Shown: piece after piece, positions 11,760 through 22,100 of the stretch
How positions within the stretch are numbered: position 1 is the first letter of the stretch
Layout of the letters: each line of letters begins with the position of its first letter
Source of the DNA: Gymnorhina tibicen
Taxonomy: Eukaryota; Chordata; Aves; Passeriformes; Artamidae
DNA length: 64,000 nucleotides
Reading direction: 5' to 3'
NCBI GenBank assembly: GCA_013399875.1
Contig: VXAZ01000446.1
Span: 654,706-718,705, forward strand
Position numbers and translations under genes: made by a program
The notes under the pieces: generated by a model
Database searches by the model: none
The model's input: only the letters and a program-made list of their open reading frames with translations
Told to the model about the DNA's origin: nothing

Positions 11760-12060
11760 GTTCCCAGCCGCGGTTTGAGGCTTCCTTGCTGGGGGCCGGC
11801 AGGTGAGGCGGCTCCGCGCCGCTGCCGCACGTGCTGCAAGCAGGGAGCGGAGCCCAGAGGCCGGCGCCGAGCGGGGAGGGAGCTCTGCCCCGATCTTATC
11901 CGCCCTGCTCCACGCGGGCGTCCTGTTTCCCAACGCCGCCGGCAGCTTTGCACCAGAAAAAACGTGTTTGCAGCTGTGAGAGTGGTCACACACCGGCACG
12001 GGCTGCTCAGGGAGGTGGCATTGACTCTACGCTCGGAGGCATTCAAAACCCTCGGGCAAC
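11760..12060. promoter_or_regulatory. CpG island-like segment
   Basis: The densest CpG cluster in the window: about 22 CpGs between roughly 11765 and 11955, with further CpGs to about 12060. A consensus plus-strand splice donor (CAG|GTGAGG) has its GT at 11803, so a plus-strand first exon ending at 11802 is conceivable. The island lies about 8.5 kb beyond the likely IKZF2 3' end, with no known gene attached. The 165-codon plus frame and the minus frames over it follow from high GC content. It could be the promoter of an unannotated RNA or an intergenic enhancer. Confidence 0.45.
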
Positions 12061-12134
12061 CTGCCCTAGGTGGCCCTGCTTGGGGACGGAGTTTTCCCAG
12101 GTGATCTTTAGAGGTTTCTGCCTCAAACATTCTG

Positions 12135-12161
12135 TGACTCAGAAAACTCCTGCCTGACTCA
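12135..12161. promoter_or_regulatory. Paired AP-1 motifs, 20 bp apart
   Basis: Two exact TGACTCA motifs lie at 12135-12141 and 12155-12161, about two helical turns apart, just beyond the CpG-rich segment and upstream of a CR1 copy. TGACTCA is the consensus for Fos/Jun and related bZIP (BACH, MAF, NF-E2) factors. Binding is not shown. Confidence 0.35.
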
Positions 12162-12191
12162 GAGCACAGCTGTAAAAAAGAGAGAGAGTGA

Positions 12192-12479
12192 CTTTTCACA
12201 TGGGCAGATAGTGGACAAGGGGGAATGGTTTCAAACTAAAAGAGGAGAGATTTAGATTAGATGGTAGAAAGGAATTCTTTACTCAGAGGGTGAGGCAGTG
12301 GAACAGTTGCCCAGAGCAGCTGTGGCTGCCCATCCCTGGAAGTGTCCAAGGCCAGGTTAGACAGGGCTTGGAGCAGCCTGGTGTGGTGGAAGGTGTCCCT
12401 GCCTGTGGCAGGGGGTGGAACTGGATGTGCTTTAAGGTCCCTTCCAACCCAAACCATGCCATGATTCTATGATTCTACC
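12192..12479 (+). mobile_element. CR1 LINE, 5'-truncated 3' end
   Basis: Shows the typical CR1 3' region: purine-rich lead-in, a stretch related to the end of the reverse-transcriptase frame and 3' UTR (GCCCAGAGCAGCTGTGGCTG, then GTCCCTTCCAACCCAAACCA), and the terminal octamer repeat ATGATTCTATGATTCTA. Sense strand is plus. Only the last 290 bp or so is present, the usual state of dead CR1 copies. The open frames at 12257-12472 belong to this element and are not genes. Confidence 0.93.
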
Positions 12480-15400
12480 AGAAGTGACTTAGGCAATGGC
12501 ACCAAGAAGATGGTTGCCCTTGAATATAATCGTGATTAATGCCAATTTCTCCCAGTCATCCACCAAGAGCTGTGAGTGCAGTATCCCACGCAAACTTGGA
12601 AAGGAAGACCTCACTGTTTTTGTCTTTCTGTTCCCTTGTATAGAAAAGCTGCAGTGGAGAAGCAGTGCTCTGACCAAAGAGCTTCATTATCCATACTGTT
12701 CAAATTAAATTTTGCATGTGGGACAAATTAATTCTACTGGTTCACAGTGCAATTGCCAGCCTTTGTTTGTCCCTCCCTCCATTCTCCCCGAATGAAGCAT
12801 CAGGTGGTGCCTTGCAAGTAGAAGAATATGGGTATCATCTGGGTGGAGTAAGTGATTAGCAATGAATTAATTTTAAAGTGACAGGGAATAGTGAGAACAT
12901 GGGAGATGACAAGCAAAAGATCTGTGACACATGGCTGCAACTCAATATGCCAGCACAGTGAAATCATAGCTCCATGCTGGCTAAGTAAGGCAGGCTTCAC
13001 TCTTCCTCTCCACCTATGAATGAATGCATGGAAAAAAATTCAAAAACCAGAGGTGATGTGGTGAAATTTTCCTTGGGAAGCAGCAGGTGCGATGGTGTCA
13101 CCTCACACAGTGGCAGCAATGAAGGCAAAGGCAAGAACACGAGAGGCTGTGTGCCCTGTTAAGACTTCCATGGACTGATTTGTTTGCTACTTTTGTCATT
13201 TCCCCGTAGCAGAATCCAGTGACAACCCTTGGATGGGCTTGTGGTCACACCCCTTTCTTCCTCTCCTTGGAGCTGAAACTATAAAGTCAAGCCAGTGTCT
13301 GGGCACCTGTACCTTGGCAGGGCTGTGCCTCTCTGAGGCGCTCACCAGTGCCTTAAACTAGTGTGGGGAGAAAGGGGAAAACCCTTATGTTAGTCCCCCT
13401 TCCTAATCATGTTTGCAACTGCAGTGTCCATGGCATCCTCTCCAGAACTCCATCCTGGAAGGTCCAGAGTCCCCACATTTAACAATCCTACCCACAACGG
13501 CTGGAATTTTTATCCTTCCTCGTTTCACCAGACCATCCAGTGGCAACAAATGAACAGGATTGTTCACACCAATGGACTTCTTTGCACGCAGTTTCAGGGA
13601 GAAGAGCATTTTCTGAGCAGTCCCTGCCACGCTGTAAAGAATGGAGGCAATCAAAAAAATTAATATTCAAACAGGAAACCAGACTGAATTATGCTTAACT
13701 ACACATGTGCTGGCTCTCCAAGAAACTATGTGAACAAACATCAGTCAGTTCCAGCTGATAAAAAAATTATGATAGATAATCATTCCCTAGGAAATGGCTT
13801 AAAAGTATCAGCTTAATTCCAAATAAATTAACAAACAAGCTTGCCTTGGCTGTACCTGCTGCTGAAATTGAAATGTAAGAGACAAGACATTCACTGCTTT
13901 GACTGGCTATATTCAGCCCTTATCTAATTTTTGAAGCTCAAAAAGCAAGCACTAGCTTATTGCTATGCTTGCAAAAATATTGATTTCATAGAAATTATTT
14001 TGGATATGGAAAAGAGATAACACAGTCTTGGTTTGTTTTTTAAACAGGCAAAGAAAACAAGGTGACAAGTGTCAAATGATATCATTAAAGTTCTTCTCTT
14101 TGTTAGGAGGTTCTGAAAAATGCTTAAAACCCAGTAACTTACGTGAACCAAAGCTACCTGAAATACATTCTTAAAGGTCTGCCCATAGATAATTTATCAG
14201 CTGATTAAGAATAGAGATTTCTCTCCTAATTATGTGAGCATGGACCACTTGAAGAGTTTTTCGCATTAGAAGAAAGTGAATATCATTCATTAATCAAGTC
14301 TCCCTGCCCCCACCCCAGCTCTGCTGAAAGCAGAAAGTTAAGTGGGTCAGGAGAGGGGTTAGGAGTGATGCTGCAAGACCAGAGATAAGGCATCAGGCAG
14401 TTGGAGGGGAAAGCATTTTATCTAGAAGAACAGGCTTGACTTTCGTTCCATTGAGATAAGCACTAGAGCTTCTCGATGTGGGGAAATAGCCCAAAATAGC
14501 TGTTGTGGAATACTCCTGCCCAAATACCTCCCGACACAGATACGCAGTGCCTTGCACTAAACCCTCTGCTCGGGGATAAGCCAAGTGGTGCAAAGGCTCT
14601 GGGAATGATGAATTAGAGGGTGACCTGTCAGGGCAGCGGTGTGAGAACTACTGTGCTGTAAAAATCCCCATTTGGCTTATTCCACCATTATTTTCCCCCA
14701 AAAAGAATCTCCGGGTTAGGGATTCTGGCTGTGTGTAAGCTCGGCAGTGGAATGGGGCAAATGACTAAAGGTAAAATTACATCAGAGGTCATCTGTGGTT
14801 TATTTAGCCTTGCCTAGACATGCACAGATCAGCCTGAAGTAACAGCAAAGGTTTCTCTGTTGATGGCCTGGGTCTCAAAGAAGTCTTGGCAATGCAGTAA
14901 TTTATACAATGAAATGAAGCGTGTGAGCAGTCCTACAATCACCTGAACTTGGCAGGACAGGTAAGCCAGAGATCACTAAAATAGCAGCAATTTCACATGA
15001 GGCCGAACGAACTGGCTAGTGATGTTATCTTCAAAACCTCCTCTTCCTTAAGAGCTTAGGGTTTCTTCTATAACTGAGTCTATATCGAACCCAGAAAGTC
15101 CTTTACATTTCCTCTTACATGAAATAAGAGCAGCTGAAGTGTCTTGTACAGGGTACATCACACCAGCTTCAGCTTAGAAATTTCCCTTCCAGCAGATATG
15201 ACCAGGGTAAAACTGGTATCCATTTGACACTGTTACTGCTTTCCCCTCTCTTTTGTTTTTGGAGAAAACAGAAAATCAGTGCTCACATATTAAAAGGATC
15301 AAAGCCCATCTTTGTACCAGTGAGTTTTCAGTAAGACCTACGCCTAGGACATCATCCAGCTGCAGCGTTTTGAGCAATGTAGATCTGGTTTAGACCCAGA

Positions 15401-18400
15401 TAATTTAATATCTTATCAAAAGATCTAACGAAAAACCCCAGAGAAACAGAGCCGGTAACGTTCACAGATGAGGCAGATCCGATAAAGATCAGGATGTCAG
15501 TTATCCAAAGCCATCCGGATCTGTTGGGCAGCTGGACTCATTTGACCAGCACGTGTTTCAGCACATCTCGGCTTCAGATCCGGCACCCAAGGCCCAGTGA
15601 TGCCGGTCATAGTTATGGGCAGGGGCTGTGCTCTGAAAGCAGGGATGGAGCCAAGGCTCAGAGCTCAGCTACCACAGGGCACACGGGCAGGACACAGCTG
15701 TGAGCCCAGCTCACTGCTCCACAAATCCTGTGGAGCCACTCCGGGGACACAAGGAGATCTATCTCTGTGGAACTACACAGGGAATAGTCTCAAGAAGCAG
15801 CAAAATGTCAGAGAGACAGTTACTGGAATACTGCCTGCAAGTCTGATACCCAGGCTTGGACAAATAAAGGAAAGAAGCATTACAGAAAGACCTTTGGACT
15901 TCTGAAAATGAGAAGAAGCTTGGTTTCTTTTTATAATTAGATGCTAAACACATTAGTGTTAGCCAGGACTTATTTTTGCTCAGTTCTAGAACACCACCTC
16001 GCTCAGAAGGGCTTCTAGAAACAAACATCATGCAAATAATCAATATTAACCCGCATTGACTTAAACCTTGCTGTGTTCTAATGTCTAGTGACAACTGCTG
16101 TTTTCTTACCGGAAGAAATGGGGAGGAAAGTTGAAGGCAAATAAAGAGAACACTTGACTGAAGAAATTAATTTTTAAAAAGAACTCCCAAGAAAAAGCAC
16201 TTTAAATGCCTCCTCATGGCCACACAGCAGCAGCATAGCACTCGGTACGTACTGCAGACATCCCAACCACGCACTCACTGCTTGGGAAATGCAACCGGTG
16301 CCCAAACACTGCACATTTCTGCCACTTCAGGGAAAGGAGAAGCTTTTCAAGCTGCAAGGACATGGGTTGTTTTCAGGTCAGCCTTCGAAAGACCTCTTTG
16401 ATAGAGAAAAATATGCAGAGGTATCCAAGGACAGCTGTGTTCCAGGCTTTTCATAGCACACTGGCCGTAACACACTGGCCATCAGCTTTGAGTGGGCAGC
16501 ACATGACACCTAAACTTAAGTTTTCACAGAGACCATCAACTGTTACTAGTCACAACCGCAGGCACATTGATACTACAGGCCTAAAGCTGGACAAAAAAAA
16601 AAAATTTAAAAAAAAATCAGCAGTGATTGTACTTCTAGGTTCCAGATGTATCCAAACATGAGATAGACTGAACTGACAGCTAGAAGCCAAGTTGCACTAA
16701 CACAGGCAGATGCTGCAATGATGGTTTTGGCTATAACAGCTGTCCCCAGGACAGGTCCACAGGAGGGGCTGGGCACAGAGGAGGGCACAGCCAGAGGAGC
16801 ACACACAGCAGCCCCGGGGGCTCAGAGCAGCGCTGGCATCTCGCAGAGCAAATCAGTTTAGCTCCCGCCAGGCTGCTCAGGCCACGCAGATCTGTAGCAC
16901 AGAGGGTCTGGTCCCACGGGTGAGGCACCCCCTGGTGCCTGACCCGGCAGCTCATCCTTCCCAAGGCGGGACCAGCTGGAAAGGCTTTGGAGAGCCAGAG
17001 CATCTGCGGTCCCGCGGCCTGCGGCTGCCAAAAGGCCCTCACAGCTTGTGGGAAAATACAGCTGTGATTCAGGCACTGCTGCTACAGCTTGTGGGGAACT
17101 GGGAACAGCTTGACAGCTTTACTCGACTCCAACAGCAACTGCAGAGCTGCCTGTTGTAGCTCAGCCCTGTTCCTCCACCATCCTGAGTCGCGTTCAGACG
17201 CAAACCTTTTAACTTGTTTTTTCAAAGTCGGTTATCAAGAGACAGCCAGTGGCAGGTTATCATGGGAGATGGGTTTGAAAGGCGAGGCTGGTCAGATTTT
17301 GCAACTAACTGATAAAAACAAATCAACCACAGAAACAAATTCCTCAACTCATTTCAAAGAGAGGAAAAAAAAAAAAAGGCTTCAAGGAAGATCTCTTTTT
17401 TTCCCATCTCACAGATTTCTGGGAGTGCTTTGAATTATTTTAGCAAGGAATAAAATGTCCCTGCTCCTGATAGATTGCAGCATTCTCTGCTCTGAAGACA
17501 AATCAATATTACAGATCACAAATAAAATAGTCAGAAGGATGGAAAACAGGATTTACAACCGAATAGCTACCACACCTACATGAAAATAATAATTTACATT
17601 CCTCACCACACCCTATCAACTACACGCAGGCAGCCTGAAACAGGAAAAGTAACAAAAATAATGGGAAAGAGCAGCAAAGAGTGTCTTGACATTATTTGAA
17701 CTGATATGAAAACAGGAGTTGAGGGCAGGGAAGTATTTCCTCTTGAAACCAAACAAAATAACACAGAAACCTTCTGAGGGTTTAGAGTTTCAGGCTTTCT
17801 TATTGAGGGAAAAAATCCCCAAATCCTCCCAAATCTATGAAAAGCATACACTTTCCATAGAGAATGGGTTCATTGAAAAGCAATTTTCTGTTAAAAATCA
17901 GTTCTGACAGGGTAGTTTCATCCAGGCTTGGATGTTGGATACCACAGGAGCATTCGCCAGGAATAAAAATAGGCATTTAGCTCTGAAGGGCTGGGTTGCC
18001 AGGTTTAAAGATGACTCCTTGCCTAGGGAAGAGGCTCCTCCGTTTCAGGGATGGCCGGTGATAGATCAGAAGGGATAGAGGTTCACGATTTGTGTGGGAG
18101 TCTTGAATAATCTGTTCCTATTTTAATGTAGGAACATGGGTGGTAACATGGAATTACAGCGTGTGGAGGCGGGCTGGTGTGCGCGGATTAATGAAAAATA
18201 ATGAGATAATATTGAGCACTTCTATAGTCTCATTACAAGGGCTCAGTTTCTCCACTGACAGAAATCCCTGGAAAATATCGTACTCTGGGACTCCATCCCT
18301 AATCTTTGTACCAGGAATTAACAGGAAACACAAAGGCTATTTCACAAGTATATTCCTTTGAAAAGAGCTTTCATTCTTAGTCTAAAATTTTAAGCGACTC

Positions 18401-20660
18401 TGTACTTACACAGTAATCCTTTCAACTCAAATTTCATTGAATCCAGAAGTCATTGTGGCTCCTGAGGTACTCTGCTGTGAAAAGCCCAAAACAAACACTT
18501 ATAATTGCATGCTGGAAGTTATGACAATGTTTATATGATGCACCAAGAAGAGACAAAAATAAGCACTGAAGGGCACAAGGGTAAAGCTGGGTTTATTGAG
18601 GACTAACTACATTAGGATCGACTAAAAAGAGAGAAAAAAACAACCCAAGCCATGTTCAAACTGCAATCCAAGCAAAATTTATTTTTAGTCCCTCGATTAC
18701 TGTGAGTTTCATAATGGGATTTTGAGGTCCTGCCGTTGTCTCCCATTAACAAGGGCTCTGTTATATATTCCGCAGTGTCGTGGTGGGAAATGATTCATGG
18801 CAGGGCTGGGATTTGACATTCGAGCACAGAGATGGAGGAAAACGTGTTTTGATTCACCATGTTTTAAAAACAAACTCACACTCAGAAGAAACTCCAGTAA
18901 GTTCTTGAAAGTACTGCATAAAAATAGAAATATTAGTGCTATGGAAGCCAAAGCCAGAAACCAAGGCTTAACCTCTACTAACTGGGAAAATGACCCTGGT
19001 TTTGGTAAAGCTGGAGAAGGCCACTGGCAGAATGCAGGGCAGGACTGGCAGGTCAGAAATATGACGCTTACCTGGTTACAAGATTGACCCAGTTATCAAT
19101 GTGAAAGGTGATGTTGCAGTTCAAAGACCACTGCAGGTACATCATTTGAGGCAGCAACAAAGAAAATCATTAAATATTTTTAAACCACTGGCCTCCCATA
19201 GACCAAAGGAAGACTGGGCGATGGCAGCGTTGCTGACAGTGGTCACCGGAGTAATTTTTAAGCATCTGTTGCTATAAAGAGGAAAAGGCTGTTTTCAATA
19301 CAGTAAGAGTTTCCCAGCAAAAGCCATGCAGAGAAGGGATCAGACACGATTCCCCGTTGCCTAGGTAAGAGCTGAATGGGTGAGGTCAACCTGCCCTTTG
19401 CTTGCAGCTGCTGACAGGGTGATCTAAAGGAAAAGGCAATGGCACCCCATGGTGTGACTCTTGCCCAGACACAGGCACACCATCACGCTGGCCCTGAATC
19501 AAGGCCAGCAGATTTCTAAGAGTCTCTTCCTTAATAACATGAGGCCACGCACAGTCTCAGCCCTGGAAATGACTCAGCAGTCCTAAGGATTACCAAGTCA
19601 TTTAATTTCTGCCTATGAGCTCTCCCCTCAACCCTCAGACCCTTAGCTGAAGTCTATGAAAAGAGCATCACCATGTCCAGTAAGTTTTGGGACGGGACCC
19701 TGAGTCCATCAGGCCAGTCATTTCTGTCCTACAATGGCACAATGGGATTTCTCCTCCATGCACTAAAGATTCAGACTGTCCCATTAGCTGAATTTTGAGG
19801 GTTTTTTGAAGTAAAATCAGTAATCCAGCAATCCTGTGTGAAAGAAATCAGGGGAAATTCTGCTCATTTAACAGAAGCATTCCGTGGAGACAACATACAT
19901 CAAACATAACTTAGAGGAAGATTAACTTTTATTCAGATGATATCTTAAGGAATTTCCATTCTCATATGAATGATGAACATTTTTATTATGGGGAGAGGCT
20001 GGTTAATCTTTAACCAAGAGTTTACAAGAGATTCGTAAAACAAACAACAAACAATTTACGAAGCTTCGTGAGATCTTCCTTTTATTCTGAAGAGTTTGTA
20101 CTGTGAATGCTACCAGGTCGATAGCTGCGTTAGGAAAGGAAGGACAACTTAGGCAATGTGAAATGCCCAACAAATCCCTACTGGGAACATCACCTCTGGA
20201 TGTGACAGAGGGAACTCAGCCAAAAACCCATGCTGAGGGGAGGGTTCAAAGGAAATGTGTGTGCAGTCCAAGTGTTTCCAGAAAAATCTTAGGCCACTAA
20301 TTCATTTCAAAAACATGACACAGCGATTGGTGGGTGACCGACGCCACCATTTGACACAGCAGGACCTTCACGGACACTTCTCTCGCTGATGCTGAAGCTG
20401 CTGGAAGGCATTTCTTTAGCTCCAGCGAATATTAAAAGCACCTCTGGGCCCAACTCCCCTGTCTCATAACCCGTGCTCAGAACCCCAACTCCTAACACAC
20501 TCGGTCTCTCTAGCTAATTAACAGGATTTGTGAGCAGGTAGAAACGCGATTCCTGGGAGGTGCCAAACCACCACGTGTGTTTCCTGCTGCAAGAAAGAAA
20601 AGTGTATGCGTACACCAATGTCTCCAGAAAGCTTGAATGGAAAACCCTTTCATGTCAGAA
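12480..20660. other. Intergenic sequence downstream of IKZF2
   Basis: About 8 kb of mostly unique sequence. It contains A-rich runs near 16590-16618 and 17361-17375 and a moderately GC-rich stretch at 16860-17040. A cluster of RUNX-, E-box- and ETS-like motifs lies at 20560-20582, just past the likely IKZF2 polyadenylation site. No coding exon, RNA gene or recent transposon was recognised. Confidence 0.5.
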
Positions 20661-20661
20661 G

Positions 20662-20869
20662 TTTATTTTTATTGGTAAAATATTAAATAATATACAGAAT
20701 TAAAAACTGCACTTACACTTCTGAGAAGAAATAATTCTTGGACAAATTATATACTTGTTCCTGAGATTCCCTACATTTATTCCAGTAGCTGTGCACTCAA
20801 GACAGTACAAACCTTTATAATATAATCCTTTTCACAAAGTATTACAAAGTTTCTGCAGCTTCTTTTATT
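20662..20869 (-). terminator. IKZF2: Cluster of polyadenylation signals, likely IKZF2 3' end
   Basis: On the minus strand AATAAA occurs at 20869-20864, 20781-20776, 20673-20668 and 20667-20662. A GT-rich stretch follows at about 20630-20600, as expected downstream of a cleavage site. No comparable cluster is obvious until well into intergenic sequence, so this is the best candidate for the distal mRNA end. Confidence 0.45.
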
Positions 20870-20886
20870 TATACACACACACACAG
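20870..20886. repeat. Short (AC)n microsatellite
   Basis: Six to seven AC units, with looser AC-rich sequence continuing to about 20945. It lies inside the inferred 3' UTR. Confidence 0.8.
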
Positions 20887-21379
20887 ACTCCCACTCTCAC
20901 ATGGCTGTACAACACTCACACAGGTACAGAGCACACACATACAGATGTGCAACCATATGTATGCATGTATGCTAAGAAAAAAATAAAAATAACAACAAGT
21001 CCCATAGTTCAGTCTATAGCGGCAAAACTCTTTTAGCAGGGGGATACAGGTTTACATTAGGGTTGCTCACATGCACCACTGTCAAAGGGATTGTTTCTGA
21101 ACTCCTTTTGTAAGAGCACCTTCCAATGAGCACATAAAGAAGTGGGACAATTTCCAGTGTCTCCACTGGCTTTTTGAGTAAACTCTGTTGTCATTTTTTT
21201 AATTATTTTTTTTTTAAATTTAAAAGATTCCTCAATTTGAGCTCAGAAGATCTATCACAGAACTAAAAATTCTTAACCTGGGAGAAAAAAAGGGGTCATT
21301 TCCCAGGTTAGTCACCCGACTGTCGTCAGGAAAAGAGCACTAAGGAGGGCAGAGGGTAGCTCCGGAGCAGCCGGGGAAG

Positions 21380-21560
21380 ATGCGGTGACAAAGGGGTCAC
21401 ACCCGCAGCCCGAAGCTCCGCTCCCGCTCCCGGGACGGCCAGGCCGTGCCCTGGTCCCACTGCTCAGCACAGCCCCCGTGAGCAGCAGGAGCCGAGCCCC
21501 CACAGGAGGTTCCCAGAATTTGGCCCAGGAGTGAGACCCAGCGGGCACCGCCACAGTCGC
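21380..21560. other. GC- and CpG-rich block inside the inferred 3' UTR
   Basis: A sharp change from AT-rich surroundings to GC-rich sequence with many CpGs, followed by a return to AT-rich. It could be a structured mRNA segment, or a separate intergenic CpG islet if the 3' UTR ends earlier than inferred. The open frame at 21312-21554 is compositional. Confidence 0.4.
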
Positions 21561-21967
21561 CCACCGAATGCGTTGTTCTTCTTCACCTCAAACGCCAGGG
21601 GCTGGGCAATGATTTTGGCAATCAATCAGAAGGGGATACAGCCTCCTCCCTCGCCTTTGTTCTTATTAAAAAGAAATCTCTTAAATACAAATTTAAAAGA
21701 CGAAAGTGGCTACTGTGCATGCGCAGTAACTGCCTTTCCAAGAAATCTCAATGGGATTTTATTCTTTTTTTTATTATGTACCTAAATACATATTTACAGA
21801 ACAGCGGCTTCAGTCTACTGGGGGGCAAGGGGGAAGGCATTAAAAATACACTATATATAAATATGTACGATATGTAAAACAAGTCCCATCTAAACTTATA
21901 TAAGACAAGGACAACTCTAAAGAAGCTTTTCTGGTCTCTCAGGTAGATAAAGGACATGAGTCCTGTA

Positions 21968-22100
21968 ATTCTTACGCAGGCAAATCTCTCCCATTAGAGT
22001 AAATGGCAGTTTTGCCCTAGCTAAGAGATTAGGCCTAATCCAAAATCCATCGTCCAAGTCAACAGGAGTCTCCACAGAGTGGGTTTTGGATCAGACCAAA
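21968..22100. mobile_element. Ancient amniote CR1-type repeat fragment
   Basis: Contains the imperfect inverted repeat typical of old CR1-lineage 3' ends in turtles, crocodilians and birds: AGGCCTAATCCAAAATCCA, a middle part related to 'agtcaatgggagtc', and GGGTTTTGGATCAGACC. It is heavily diverged and the boundaries are approximate. Confidence 0.45.

Noticed and set aside
11607..12104. 165-codon plus-strand frame and overlapping minus frames
   Set aside because: Arise from stop-codon scarcity in the CpG-rich segment; no recognisable domain.
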